NCBI RefSeq assembly: GCF_000022085.1
Contig: NC_011894.1
Coordinates: 2,445,501-2,509,500 of the forward strand
From: Methylobacterium nodulans ORS 2060
GTDB lineage: Bacteria; Pseudomonadota; Alphaproteobacteria; Rhizobiales; Beijerinckiaceae
Length of the DNA: 64,000 bases
Direction of reading: 5' to 3'
A program made the position numbers and the translations under genes. The notes beneath the pieces were generated by a model. The model made no database searches and was not told the DNA's origin. It saw nothing but the letters and a program-made list of their open reading frames with translations. The first letter of the stretch is position 1; every line of letters begins with the position of its first letter. Of the stretch, positions 33,549 through 43,011 are shown piece after piece.

Positions 33549-35276
33549 ATGACACAAGCGTCGGCACCAACGCCCCGCTCCATTGCCCGCAAGTACTTCC
33601 TTGCGTTCTTCGCTGCGGTGGTCGTGCCTCTCTTCGCGAACGGGATCGTGGAGGCGTGGTTCGGCTACCGCGATCAGCGCGCTCAGCTGAACGAACTGCT
33701 CGGGGTCGAAGCGCGTGCGGCCGCCTCCCGCATCCAGAGCTTCATCGACGGCATCAGGGATCAGCTCGGCTGGATGGTCCAGCTTCCCTGGACCGCCGGA
33801 TCCGACGATCGGCAGCGGCTGGATGCCTTGAGGTTGCTGCGACAGGTGCCGGCCGTCATGACTCTCACGGTGGTCGATGGCACCGGCAAGGAGCGCCTGC
33901 GCGTCTCCCGCGTCGGCCTCAATCAGATCGGGAGCGGGGTCGACCGCTCCGCGGAGGCGGCGGTTCTCGGCGCCAGGGCGGCGCGGGTCTGGTACGGCCC
34001 GGTGACCTTCTATCGCGGCTCCGAGCCCTTCATGACGATTGCGGTTGCGGGCAACCGCGCCTCGGTCGGGATCGCGATCGCCGAGATCAACCTGAAGCTG
34101 ATCTGGGATGTCATCTCGGCCATTCGCGTCGGGCAAACCGGCCAAGCCTTCGTGCTGGACGATCCAGGGCGGCTGATCGCGCATCCCGACATCAGCCTCG
34201 TGCTGCGCGGGGGCGACGAGGCGGTCGCTCGCCCCCTGTCAACGCTCCGCGATGTGATCCGAGCGGCTGGCGACAAGTCGGCAATCGGCAAGGATGCGTC
34301 AGGCTCTGCCGTCATCGCGGCGATGGCGCCGATCCCGGGCGTCGACTGGACGGTGATCGTCAGTCAGCCCCTGGTGGAGGCGTTCGGCCCGATCTACGGG
34401 GCGCTCTGGCGCACGGGAGCATTGCTGCTCCTCGGCATGGCCTTTGCTGGCGCCCTCGCCTTCTGGCTCGCCCGGCGGATGACGGGTCCCATCCGGCTGC
34501 TCGAATACGGGACGGAGCAGATCGGCGCCGGACACCTCGACCACCGCATCGAGATCGCCTCGGCGGACGAGCTCGGCCGGCTCGCCGCCCGCTTCAACGC
34601 CATGGCGGGCGAGCTCGCCCTCTCCCAAGAGCGGCAGGAGCGCATCGCGCGGCTCAAGCGCTTCCTGGCTCCCCAAGTTGCCGAACTCGTCGACCGCACC
34701 GGCGACGACGGCGTGCTCGAGGCGAGACGCGTCGAGGTCGCGGTGATCTTCGGGGATCTGCGCGGCTTCACCGCCTTCTCGGCGAAAACGCCGCCCGATG
34801 ACGTCATGCAGGTTCTGGCGGAGTACTTCACGGCGCTCGGCCGGGTGATCACCACCCACGGGGCCACCCTGACCTCGTTCACCGGCGATGGGCTCATGGT
34901 GCTGGTCAACGCTCCCGTATCCTGCCCCGACCCTGGCTTGACCGCCGTTCGGCTGGCGATCGGCATGCAGGATGCCGTCCAGCCGCTCGTCGCGGAGTGG
35001 CGGGCCAAAGGTTACGCCATCGGGTTTGGTGTCGGCGCCGCGATGGAAACCGCAACGGTCGGACGAATCGGATACGAGGACAGGTGCGACTACACGGCGA
35101 TCGGACCGGTGGTCAATCTCGCGGCGCGGCTCTGCTCGGCCGCGGAGGACCGGCAGATCCTGATCGACGCCGTTCTGTTCCAGAATGCGCGCGATTGTGC
35201 GGAGATCACCCCGCTCGGGGCGCGACAGCTGAAGGGGCTGGCCTCCGGGGTCCCGGTCTTTGCAATCCTGCGCTGA
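33549..35276 (+). CDS. Membrane-bound class III adenylate/guanylate cyclase with extracytoplasmic sensor and HAMP domain
   Basis: This protein is 575 residues from the chosen ATG. It has a first membrane helix (YFLAFFAAVVVPLFANGIVE), an extracytoplasmic dCache-like sensor (about 40-280) and a second helix (LLLLGMAFAGALAFWLARRM). A HAMP domain (TGPIRLLEYGTEQIGAGHLD) precedes a catalytic domain with VAVIFGDLRGFTAFSAKTP and TSFTGDGLMVLVN, which hold the two metal aspartates. It should make cAMP or cGMP in response to an external signal. Starts at 33462 and 33489 are possible; ribosome sites are weak for all of them. Confidence 0.9.
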   Translation: MTQASAPTPRSIARKYFLAFFAAVVVPLFANGIVEAWFGYRDQRAQLNELLGVEARAAASRIQSFIDGIRDQLGWMVQLPWTAGSDDRQRLDALRLLRQVPAVMTLTVVDGTGKERLRVSRVGLNQIGSGVDRSAEAAVLGARAARVWYGPVTFYRGSEPFMTIAVAGNRASVGIAIAEINLKLIWDVISAIRVGQTGQAFVLDDPGRLIAHPDISLVLRGGDEAVARPLSTLRDVIRAAGDKSAIGKDASGSAVIAAMAPIPGVDWTVIVSQPLVEAFGPIYGALWRTGALLLLGMAFAGALAFWLARRMTGPIRLLEYGTEQIGAGHLDHRIEIASADELGRLAARFNAMAGELALSQERQERIARLKRFLAPQVAELVDRTGDDGVLEARRVEVAVIFGDLRGFTAFSAKTPPDDVMQVLAEYFTALGRVITTHGATLTSFTGDGLMVLVNAPVSCPDPGLTAVRLAIGMQDAVQPLVAEWRAKGYAIGFGVGAAMETATVGRIGYEDRCDYTAIGPVVNLAARLCSAAEDRQILIDAVLFQNARDCAEITPLGARQLKGLASGVPVFAILR

Positions 35277-35318
35277 ACCAGATGATGTCAACGGTCATAC
35301 CATCGGTCATTTTCATGT

Positions 35319-35430
35319 GACCGGTGGTTCCGCTCTCGCATTGTCGCCAAGCCTCTGACAAAGCCTTTGGCTTGGTGTCGACGATCCGAGATGAGTCAAC
35401 GGTCCGCTGCGTCAGCAGCCCGGACCGTTG
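35319..35430 (+). repeat. Repeat C, copy 1
   Basis: About 112 bases are repeated in inverted orientation at 49861-49975. Each copy has a CCAAGC ... GGCTTGG hairpin, the shared core GTCAACGG and a second hairpin (GGTCCG ... CGGACC here). The copies differ at scattered positions, including compensating changes in the second stem. Confidence 0.7.
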
Positions 35431-35450
35431 CTATTCACTACCCGTCGGGA

Positions 35451-36431
35451 TCACTCGATCACGACATCGGCGATGGAGATCAGCGACGGCGGGACGGTCA
35501 GACCAAGGCTGTCGGCCGCCTTCAGGTTGATGAAGAGCTCGACTTTCGTCACGAGCTGGACCGGCAGGCCGGACGGCCTCTCGCCCTTGAGGATGCGTCC
35601 GGCATAGATCCCGGTATGCCGGTGGGACTGCTCGAAATCGCCGCCGTAGCTCATCAGGCCGCCAGCGTTGGGAAAGTCGCGCGACTGGGTGATCGCCGGC
35701 ACGGCGTGGCGAGCCGCGAGCGCAGCCAGCTGCTGACTGCGATACGCGAAGTAAGGGTCGGAGGTGAACACGAGGCCGCCCGCCCGCAGCCGGGGCACGG
35801 CTGTGAACAGGGCTTCGAACTCCTGTTCGGTGCTGGCGTGCAACGCATGGAGCTCAACCCCGAGGCTGGTCGCGGCTCTCTGGAGGTCCCTCACCTGCGA
35901 CTTCGCGGTGGGACTGGTCGGGTTGACCGCAACGGCGAATGCGCCGGCGCTCGGGAGCAACTCGTGCATGAACTCCAGCCGCTTCGGAGTGACCCCGACG
36001 CTCAGGCTCGAGACCCCGGTGAGATTTCCCTCCGGCCGGGCCAGGCTGCCCACCACGCCGAGCGCGATCGGGTCGCCGCCCAGCTCGAAGACGATCGGGA
36101 TCGTTGTGGTGGCCGATCGTGCAGCAAGCACGATCTCTGCACCTCCGGGCGCGACGATGACGGCGACCTGCCGATTCACCAGATCTGCCGCGAGCCTCGG
36201 CAGCTGATCGTAGCGGCCTTCGGCCCACCGGAACTCGATCGCGACATTGCGGCCCTCGGCATAGCCGGTCTCGGCCAAACCTTCGCGGAACGCGTGCAGG
36301 CGACTGGCGTAGCGCCCCGGCGATTCGGGGCCGAGATACCCGATGACCGGCACGGCCGGCTGCTGCCCGCTCGCCGGGAGCGTCCATCCGGCGAGGCCAC
36401 CAAGCAACGCGATGACGTCGCGCCGTCTCAT
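35451..36431 (-). CDS. ABC transporter substrate-binding protein (ABC_sub_bind, PF04392 type)
   Basis: This 326-residue exported protein has a twin-arginine-like start MRRRDVIALLGGLAGWTLPA followed by VIGYLGPESPGRYASRLHAF. GLAETGYAEGRNVAIEFRWA, VFELGGDPIALGVVGSLARP and NLTGVSSL are strong family markers. These proteins abound in Rhizobiales, often without transporter partners, and their ligands are mostly unknown. No permease or ATPase gene is adjacent on this strand. Confidence 0.9.
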   Translation of the reverse strand: MRRRDVIALLGGLAGWTLPASGQQPAVPVIGYLGPESPGRYASRLHAFREGLAETGYAEGRNVAIEFRWAEGRYDQLPRLAADLVNRQVAVIVAPGGAEIVLAARSATTTIPIVFELGGDPIALGVVGSLARPEGNLTGVSSLSVGVTPKRLEFMHELLPSAGAFAVAVNPTSPTAKSQVRDLQRAATSLGVELHALHASTEQEFEALFTAVPRLRAGGLVFTSDPYFAYRSQQLAALAARHAVPAITQSRDFPNAGGLMSYGGDFEQSHRHTGIYAGRILKGERPSGLPVQLVTKVELFINLKAADSLGLTVPPSLISIADVVIE

Positions 36432-36747
36432 CCGACCGGCATTTCGACGAATGGGCGGAATCGGCGCAGAGGATGGCCATCGATCCCGCTCCCATGACCG
36501 AGACTCTCTGGAAGGGCCATGTGCATCCCTCCATCCGTCACCCGGATCCGGCAGCTGTACCGCGATCCGGACGGCTGCGCGTGTCGCCCACCCGAATTGT
36601 CTTCGCTGCCGCGCATTCCGCTCTGGAAGCGCCGATTGATCGACCGCTTCCGAATTCTTGGACCGGATTCGCACCGACCTCAATGATGCTGGTGCGCTTC
36701 GGGCGTGGCCGACACCGGCCCGCCGGTCGCGGCGCGAAAGCGGGTTC

Positions 36748-38034
36748 CTACAGGCCGCCGTCGGTGATGCGGTACCAGGCGATCACCGCGGAGGCGTAGA
36801 CGCGGTGCAGGCTGTGGAGCGGGAGCGGCCGCACCGGGCTGAAGGGGAGCGGCAGAGCACTGGCGTCGCCCGTCGCCATATAGGCGGCGATGGCCCGGCC
36901 CATGCTCGACTGGAGCCCGACGCCCCGACCCTGGCAGCCGATGTCGATGACGAGCCCCGGGACCGGCTCGTGCAGGTGGGGCAGGAAGTCCCGGGTGATC
37001 GCAACCCGGCCACACCAGCGGTGGTCGAATCCGACATCCGCGGCCTGCGGGAAGATCTTGGCCACGATCCGCTCCAGATGCGCCCAATCCGCGGCGCCGC
37101 GCGGCTCGCGGAAGGGGCCGCGCCCGCCCATCAGCAGCCGGCCGGTATGGTCGAGGCGGAAATACAGCAGGAGCTTGCGGGTGTCGGAGGAGACCTGCCC
37201 CTCGGGCAGGATCGAGCGGCGCAGGTTGTCCGAGAGCGGCTTCGTCGCGACCTGGAAGGAATTCGCCGCGATGATCGTGCGCGCGAGGCCCGGCCACAAT
37301 CCGCCAGTATAGCCGTTCGTGCAGATGACCACCTTGTCGGCGCGCAGATCCGGGCCGTGCGCCGTGTGCAGAACGAAGGCCCCGTCCCGCCGGTCGATGG
37401 CTGTGACCGGCGTCTGCGTGTGGATCGCGGCGCCCGCCTGGAGCGCCGCGCGCGCCAGGCCGTGGGCATAGCTCAGCGGCTGGACCGCCCCGCCGCGCCC
37501 GTCGAGCCAGCCTCCGAGATAGCGCGGGCTGCCGAGAAGCCGGTCGGTCTCGGCCTTGTCGAGGACCCGCACGGGCGCGCCCCGGCGCGCCCACTGCTCC
37601 GCCCGCCGCTCCGCCTGGGTGAGCCCCGCCGCCGTGTGGGCGCCCTGGATCCAGCCCGTGCGCGTGTGGGGCACGTCCATGCGGTGGCGCGCGATGAGGT
37701 CGAACACCGTGTCGGCGGTCGCGCCCGCGAAGGCGGCGAGCCGCTCGCCCCGCTCGGGCCCGAACTGAGCGACGAGTTCATCCGGATCGTATTTCAGCCC
37801 CGGAATCACCTGCCCGCCATTGCGGCCTGATCCCCCGAAGCCGATCTCGCGCGCCTCCAGCACGACCGGCTTCAGCCCGGCCTCGGCGAGGTGCAGGGCC
37901 GTCGAGAGGCCGGCATACCCCGCCCCGATCACCGCCACGTCCGCCCGCCCGGAGGCGTCCAGGGGCGCTGTCGCGGGCGCGGGCGCGGCCGTCGTGGCCC
38001 AGAGCGAGGGTTGGAGCGGAAACGGTTCGGTCAT
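36748..38034 (-). CDS. FAD-dependent oxidoreductase (DAO family, PuuB-like)
   Basis: This 428-residue flavoprotein has the dinucleotide motif [19 protein letters not shown] (about 35-53), [19 protein letters not shown] and a C-terminal [20 protein letters not shown]. The pattern fits gamma-glutamylputrescine oxidase and related amine or amino-acid oxidases. It ends an operon with an amino-acid ABC transporter, so it probably oxidises the imported compound. The exact substrate is not readable. Confidence 0.87.
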   Translation of the reverse strand: MTEPFPLQPSLWATTAAPAPATAPLDASGRADVAVIGAGYAGLSTALHLAEAGLKPVVLEAREIGFGGSGRNGGQVIPGLKYDPDELVAQFGPERGERLAAFAGATADTVFDLIARHRMDVPHTRTGWIQGAHTAAGLTQAERRAEQWARRGAPVRVLDKAETDRLLGSPRYLGGWLDGRGGAVQPLSYAHGLARAALQAGAAIHTQTPVTAIDRRDGAFVLHTAHGPDLRADKVVICTNGYTGGLWPGLARTIIAANSFQVATKPLSDNLRRSILPEGQVSSDTRKLLLYFRLDHTGRLLMGGRGPFREPRGAADWAHLERIVAKIFPQAADVGFDHRWCGRVAITRDFLPHLHEPVPGLVIDIGCQGRGVGLQSSMGRAIAAYMATGDASALPLPFSPVRPLPLHSLHRVYASAVIAWYRITDGGL

Positions 38035-38057
38035 GGATCAGCCTATCATGGGACGGC

Positions 38058-38789
38058 CTACATGGGGTGGAGCACGCGGCGCAGGAAGTCGCGGGTGCGG
38101 GGATGCTCGGGGGCCGTGAGGACGGAGCGGGCCGCCCCCTCCTCGACGATGACGCCGCCGTCGAGGAAGAGGACGCGGTCGGCCACCTCGCGGGCGAAGC
38201 CGATCTCGTGCGTGACGACGACCATCGTCATGCCTTCCTCGGCGAGCGCCCGCATGACGCCCAGCACCTCGCCGACGAGTTCCGGATCGAGCGCTGAGGT
38301 CGGCTCGTCGAACAGGATCGCGTCCGGCCGCATGGCGAGCGCGCGCGCGATCGCGACCCGCTGCTGCTGTCCGCCCGAGAGCTGGGGCGGATGGGCCTCC
38401 TCCTTGCCGGCGAGCCCGACGCGGGCCAGGAGGTCCCGTCCGCGCGCGACCGCCTCGGCCCGGCTCTCGCCCTTCACATAGACGGGTCCCTCGATCACGT
38501 TCTCCAGGGCCGTGCGGTGGGGAAACAGGTTGAAGCGCTGGAACACCATCGAGACCTGGATCCGCACCGCGCGGATCGTCCGGCTGGCCCGGTCGACCCG
38601 CTGCCCGTTCACGCGGATCTCGCCGCCATCATAGGCTTCGAGCCCGTTGATGCAGCGCAGAAGCGTCGACTTGCCGGAGCCGGACGGGCCGATGACGCAG
38701 ACCACCTCGCCGCGCGCGATCCGTGCGGTGATGCCCTTGAGCACCGGCACCGCACCATAATGCTTCCTCACGCCGTCGAGCTCGATCAT
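38058..38789 (-). CDS. Polar amino acid ABC transporter, ATP-binding protein
   Basis: This 243-residue ATPase has Walker [11 protein letters not shown]-loop [17 protein letters not shown], signature [16 protein letters not shown] and Walker [14 protein letters not shown]. It belongs to the GlnQ/HisP group. It overlaps the permease gene by four bases. Confidence 0.95.
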   Translation of the reverse strand: MIELDGVRKHYGAVPVLKGITARIARGEVVCVIGPSGSGKSTLLRCINGLEAYDGGEIRVNGQRVDRASRTIRAVRIQVSMVFQRFNLFPHRTALENVIEGPVYVKGESRAEAVARGRDLLARVGLAGKEEAHPPQLSGGQQQRVAIARALAMRPDAILFDEPTSALDPELVGEVLGVMRALAEEGMTMVVVTHEIGFAREVADRVLFLDGGVIVEEGAARSVLTAPEHPRTRDFLRRVLHPM

Positions 38790-39439
38790 GGCCGCCCTGT
38801 CCGCTTCTCGAAATGGCGCACGATCAGGATCAGCGGCAGGCTCAAGGTCAGGTACATCAGAGCGACGAGGGTGAACACGCTGGTGTTCTTGAAGGTCGCG
38901 GAGGCGATCAGCTTGCCCTGGAGGGCCAGTTCCGCGACCGTGATGGTCGAGGCCTGGGAGGAATCCTTGAGCATCATGATCATGACGTTGCCGTAGGGCG
39001 GCAGCGCGATGCGCAGCGCCTGCGGCAGCACCACCCGCCGCATGGTCAGGCCCCAGCCCATGCCGATGGTCTGGGCCGCCTCGATCTGGCCCTTGTCGAT
39101 CGCCTCGATCGCGGCCCGGAAGTTCTCGGCCTGGTAGGCCGAGTAGGCGAGGCCGAGACCCAGCACGCCCGCCTGCACGGCGGTGAGCGCGATGCCGAAA
39201 TCCGGCAGCACGAAGTAGATGTAGAAGAGCTGGACGATGATCGGGATGCCCCGGATCACGTTGATGAACGTCGCGCTCAGCCCCGACAGCAGGGGGATCC
39301 CCGAGACCCGCATCATCGCCCAGACGAGCCCGAGCGCCGTCGAGACGACGAGCGAGCCGACCGTGATCAGGATCGTGAGCTGCACGCCCTGAAGCAGGAT
39401 CGGAACGAATTCCCGGGCATCCGCAAGGAAGCTCTCCAT
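38786..39439 (-). CDS. Polar amino acid ABC transporter, permease
   Basis: This 217-residue membrane protein has about five helices and the EAA loop [20 protein letters not shown] of the His/Glu/Gln/Arg permease family. Only one permease is encoded, so it probably works as a homodimer. It lies between the binding protein and ATPase genes. Confidence 0.94.
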   Translation of the reverse strand: MESFLADAREFVPILLQGVQLTILITVGSLVVSTALGLVWAMMRVSGIPLLSGLSATFINVIRGIPIIVQLFYIYFVLPDFGIALTAVQAGVLGLGLAYSAYQAENFRAAIEAIDKGQIEAAQTIGMGWGLTMRRVVLPQALRIALPPYGNVMIMMLKDSSQASTITVAELALQGKLIASATFKNTSVFTLVALMYLTLSLPLILIVRHFEKRTGRP

Positions 39440-39458
39440 GAGACGGTGCGAGCCCGGC

Positions 39459-40226
39459 TCAGGACGGGTTCACGGAGGGCTTGAGGCCCCACTTCTCCAG
39501 GATCCTGGCGAGTTCGCCGCTCTGCTTGATCCTGGACAGCGCCGCGTCGATCTTCGCGCGCAGCTCGGAATCCTCCTTGCGTAGGCCGATGCCGACCGAA
39601 CCGACGACGGTCGGCTTGTAGGACTCGACGAGCCGGACGTTCGGGAACAGGCCCTGCTTGAGGTTGTAGGCGAGGATCGGCCCGTCGGCGAAACCGGCCT
39701 TGAGCCGCCCCGCATTCACGTCGCGCAGGATGTCGGGGATCGTATCGTAGATCTTGACCTCGGCGAAGAGGCCGGACTTCTTGAGCGGCTCGACGAAGGC
39801 GGTGCCGACCTGGACCCCAACCGTCTCGCCCTTGAGGTCGGCGAAGGTGACGTATTCCCGCGTGTCGGACTTCGGCACGATCATCCCTTCGCCGTAAGTG
39901 TAGACCGGCTCCGAAAAGTCGATCACTTCCTTGCGGGGCGGCGTGATGAACATCGCGGCCGAGATGATGTCGATCTTCTTGGCGGTCAGCGCGGCGATGA
40001 GGGTCGAGAACTGAAGCGGCTCGACCTGGACCGCGAAGCCCGCCTCGCGCCCGACAGCCGTGATGACGTCGACCATGACGCCCTGGATGGTGTTGGTCTT
40101 GGTGTCCAGGAAGGTGAAGGGGATACCGGTGGGCGTCGAGCCGACCTTCAGGGTCGTCTGGGCCACGGCAGGGCCCGCAAGGCCGAGCGCGAGGGTTGCG
40201 CAGGCGGCCTGAATGAGACGCTTCAT
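39459..40226 (-). CDS. Amino acid ABC transporter, periplasmic substrate-binding protein
   Basis: This 255-residue protein has a signal peptide (MKRLIQAACATLALGLAGPA, cut near AVAQ) and a family 3 solute-binding domain with GSTPTGIPFTFLD, IDIISAAMFITPPRKEVIDF and GVQVGTAFVEPL. The ATG at 40226 is used because AGGAG lies at a better distance than for the ATG two codons earlier. It opens the operon with permease, ATPase and FAD oxidase. Confidence 0.93.
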   Translation of the reverse strand: MKRLIQAACATLALGLAGPAVAQTTLKVGSTPTGIPFTFLDTKTNTIQGVMVDVITAVGREAGFAVQVEPLQFSTLIAALTAKKIDIISAAMFITPPRKEVIDFSEPVYTYGEGMIVPKSDTREYVTFADLKGETVGVQVGTAFVEPLKKSGLFAEVKIYDTIPDILRDVNAGRLKAGFADGPILAYNLKQGLFPNVRLVESYKPTVVGSVGIGLRKEDSELRAKIDAALSRIKQSGELARILEKWGLKPSVNPS

Positions 40227-40816
40227 CTCCATGCTCCTGATCGGGGCGGACGCGCCCGGAGGCGGGCCTCCGCGGCCGTGAATCTCACTGACGCGATCAT
40301 TTGGGCATACTCGGCTGAGTGGCGCAATGAGCAAAACAAATCAAAGGCTTATCCACAAGTCGCGGGATCGTGCCCGTCCCGGCCGGCAAAGCCGCCCTCG
40401 CCCTGCCCCCGCACCGCCCGGCCGCCGGATCAGGCACGTGAGGACTGCAGGAGGGTGAAGCTTGGCGGAACGCGCGCAGGCTCGCCGGCGGCGAGTATCC
40501 CGCCCTCGACGCTCTCCGGCGCCGGTCGCTTCGCGGGTGATGCCAACGGGTCATGGTCGATGCCCGTTGGATTGATGTCAGGACCGGAAGGCGGAGCCCG
40601 AGCTGGCCGGACGACGGCCCGGATGATCGGAGGCCGGACGTGAGGATGTCCTCGCAGATCCGGCATCGATCCGCGCTTGGCCGCTTGCGGCAGCCGGCGC
40701 AGACATCGACGGGAGGGCCTGCCCGACCCGGATCCGAACCGCAGGCCGGATGCTCGGTTCCGAACCGCGGCAAGTTCCACAATTGCAACACACCACCGCA
40801 TACCATTCAGGGCCGG
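40227..40816. other. Intergenic stretch, promoter region of the ABC operon
   Basis: Nothing clear is coded here. The AT-richer bases near 40300-40360 probably carry the promoter of the reverse operon and include one perfect DnaA box, TTATCCACA at 40349-40357. A reverse frame with several cysteines exists but is not convincing. Confidence 0.4.
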
Positions 40817-40845
40817 TTGAACTGTGCATCGCAATTTGGGATACT
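40817..40845 (+). promoter_or_regulatory. Candidate sigma-70 promoter of the small RNA
   Basis: TTGAAC at 40817-40822 and GATACT at 40840-40845 are separated by 17 bases. Transcription would begin near 40852, at the base of the first hairpin. Confidence 0.5.
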
Positions 40846-40851
40846 ATGAAC

Positions 40852-40946
40852 CTGCACAGCCGCGATGGCATCGCGGCTGTGCCTGCCCTCTTTGGGCGTT
40901 TCCTCCCTAGACTTCCGGCCGTCTCGCAAAGGGCGGCCTTTTTTCT
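40852..40946 (+). ncRNA. mmgR: MmgR/suhB (alpha-r8) family small RNA
   Basis: A perfect 13-base stem (40854-40866 with 40870-40882, three-base loop) opens the transcript. The unpaired TTTCCTCCCT (about 40899-40908) is the conserved ten-base motif recalled for the MmgR/suhB family of alphaproteobacteria. A stem GCCGTC with GGCGGC and a run of T residues at about 40938-40944 form a Rho-independent terminator. In Sinorhizobium MmgR limits polyhydroxybutyrate storage. The motif can pair with ribosome sites, so targets are probably mRNA leaders. Confidence 0.78.
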
Positions 40947-41321
40947 GGCTAGGCGCGAGGGTGATAACCGAGAGCCTCGTCGGTTCGCAACCCCCTTCGA
41001 TGCAAAATTGTGCGCCAAGGGGCCGCGGGCGGCATTTTCCTGCGCATCCGCCTGAGCCTTGGCGCGACGGCCCGAACTCACGGGCCAGGTGACGATCCTC
41101 GACCGCTCCGGACCGGTGCCGGAGAACTCTGCCGTGATGGCCGCGGCCGGGTCAGTGCCCGCCGCCGTCCTTGCCCGCCTCCGACGAGCCCTTGTGCGAA
41201 AGTACGTCGTCGCGCAGCCTGCAAGCTCACGCGGCAATTGCGCGTCCTGCGCCATAACAAATGTCATTGCTGGAAGCTTACTCGATGCTGGAGCCTGCAT
41301 CGCAATCAGGGAGGAATATTA
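40947..41321. other. Intergenic stretch between the small RNA and the DUF1476 gene
   Basis: No gene is supported. AT-richer bases after 41250 probably hold the promoter of the DUF1476 gene. Confidence 0.4.
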
Positions 41322-41690
41322 ATGCTTAAAGCTTTCGAGGAGCGCGAGCGAGCAGCTGAGCTTCTTTTTGTCAGAGGCGAGGAGATGCGTTTCGCGGCTC
41401 ATTGCTATGCAGTCCGGTCGCTTGCAGCTTACGCGATGAGAAAGCTCGGTGTGGATGGACAGACATCTGAGGCTTATGCCCGCGCCCTGATTGCCACCCT
41501 GATCGAAGGCGTTGCGGACGATGAGGCCCTGATCACACGCGTCCAGGCCGACCTGGCAGCAAACGGTGTCGATGTTCCTCTTGCCGAGCTTCGCATCGAA
41601 CTGATGCGCTCGACAGCGCAGACAGCCGGCGCCGCAGGCCTCATGTCAGCCGAACTGAATCAAAGCTCAAGAAGCCAGCCTGTTGTGTAG
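41322..41690 (+). CDS. DUF1476 (ATP synthase zeta-subunit-like) protein
   Basis: This 122-residue helical protein begins MLKAFEERERAAELLFVRGE and contains MRFAAHCYAVRSLAAYAMRK and AYARALIATLIEGVADDEAL. This follows the DUF1476 family, whose Paracoccus member inhibits the F1-ATPase. It is more diverged than the core zeta subunit and has an extra C-terminal tail of about 20 residues, so it may be an accessory paralogue. GGGAGG precedes the ATG. Confidence 0.8.
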   Translation: MLKAFEERERAAELLFVRGEEMRFAAHCYAVRSLAAYAMRKLGVDGQTSEAYARALIATLIEGVADDEALITRVQADLAANGVDVPLAELRIELMRSTAQTAGAAGLMSAELNQSSRSQPVV

Positions 41691-42021
41691 CACGCAGACA
41701 CAATCGAGAATTGGAGATGCCCGAGCCGGCTTCGGCGAGGTTCGGCCGCGTCCCGTCTTGAACCCTGCCCGCGGATCGGTGGCCGGACCGCCCGGGTGGG
41801 GCGAGCCGTGACCGGACGAGACGGGATCTGGCGAGAAAGCCCCTGCCGCAGGCAGGGCCGGGCGGGGCTGACGATGGACGGTCACCCCCCGGTCCTGGCC
41901 GCCCGCATGCCGACGACCACTCGGCGAACCGCCCCGCCCTCCGGCGGTCATCCGCGGATGGATGATGCCACTGGTCATCGGCTTGCGCCCTGCTGAGGGT
42001 CGGTCTCAATCCGCCCGCAAG
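41691..42021. other. Stretch without a supported gene
   Basis: GC-rich, with short frames on both strands that show no family features. Confidence 0.4.
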
Positions 42022-42122
42022 AGTGCTCCCCGCCGAAATGAGCACCGGTTCGGCGCCAGGGAGCGTGTCACCTCAAGACCTGAGAGCCATGATCCGACCC
42101 AATCGGGGCAGGCACGGCTCTA
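42022..42122. repeat. Composite palindromic repeat in inverted orientation
   Basis: An inverted unit B (42022-42066, with GCACCGGTTCGGC in its core) is followed by a degenerate unit A (42083-42122, AGAGCCATGATCCGACCC to GGCACGGCTCTAG). The right end supplies the TAG stop of the reverse gene at 42120. Confidence 0.75.
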
Positions 42123-42338
42123 GTTCAACTTGGCGTCCGTGCATTTCTCGGCGTCTACGATGTCTTTGTAAATTGGAAGGTAGATGCCAACCTTCTTGTA
42201 TTCGGAAATTTTATTGCGAATCGTTCTAACTGATACGCCAAGCAGCTTGGCTGCATGGGTGCGATTGCCGCGGCAGCGAATGAGGGTTTCGATCACGAGC
42301 CTGCGTTCGGCATCCGCTATAGTGGTCGCTTGCGCCAT
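42120..42338 (-). CDS. Fis-type helix-turn-helix protein
   Basis: This 72-residue protein consists of a Fis/NtrC-type DNA-binding helix-turn-helix: AERRLVIETLIRCRGNRTHA followed by AKLLGVSVRTIRNKISEYKK. It lacks the receiver and ATPase domains usually fused to it. GAGGAG precedes the ATG, so it may be translated as a stand-alone regulator; it could also be the last exon-like remnant of a response regulator. Its stop lies in a repeat. Confidence 0.75.
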   Translation of the reverse strand: MAQATTIADAERRLVIETLIRCRGNRTHAAKLLGVSVRTIRNKISEYKKVGIYLPIYKDIVDAEKCTDAKLN

Positions 42339-42536
42339 GCTGTTCTCCTCATAAAGATCGAGGACACCCCTGGACGTTGTCAGTTGATTGCGCGGAGAAG
42401 CTGCGTTGCTATGATTAACAATTCGTTAAAGTCGGTCGGAGTTTCTGGACAACGGTGGTCGTTGCGGGTCCGCAGTGGAATGTACGCCCACGGACATATT
42501 GATTCGCAGTAATTACCCACGCCCGTGAGAGCGGGA

Positions 42537-42887
42537 TCAAGCGCCGATGGTCTTGAGGATGGTGCCGAAGGTGTCGGCACCCGAGAGGCGGGCGGTGTCG
42601 ACGACCGTACGCACGTCCGCCTCGCCTTCGGCCGCCCACAAGGCCCGGTCGCCGTTCGTCACCTTCCGCTGCACGACCGTCGGGCGCAGCGCCCGCTGGC
42701 AGGCGGTGTTCGTGACCGCCACTCGGCCGGGATGAGCGAGGAAGACCAGAAGCTGGTCGCGAGCCCGGCTGATCTTGGCCTGCAAGGCGAGCGTCAGGCC
42801 GCGCGGCACCGGATCCTTACTCACCTCGACCGCGTAGGCGACGTCACGCGCCAGATGCGCCAAGCAGGTCTGATGACGCACACCGCA
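42537..42887 (-). pseudogene. IS66-family transposase C-terminal fragment
   Basis: The reverse frame reads HQTCLAHLARDVAYAVEVSK, then LRPTVVQRKVTNGDRALWAA and GADTFGTILKTIGA. This is the end of the IS66 TnpC transposase catalytic domain. The rest of the element is missing and no inverted repeats were found. Confidence 0.75.
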
Positions 42888-43011
42888 CCGGAGAGTTGGG
42901 GGCGCCCTCGACCCGGTGCCGCGAAGCGGGCCTTCGTGTCGCGGCCGGCAACATCGCGTCGGCTGCAACGTTCTGGCCTGCGAGATCACCTCCAGCCGGA
43001 CGGAGCCAACC

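Noticed and set aside
40349..40357. A perfect DnaA box, TTATCCACA, considered as part of an origin
   Set aside because: It is a single box with no cluster, no AT-rich unwinding region, and no dnaA, parAB or repABC gene near it.
42120..42338. The Fis-like protein as global regulator Fis
   Set aside because: Alphaproteobacteria generally lack a true Fis, and the sequence resembles the C-terminal helix-turn-helix of NtrC-type regulators.
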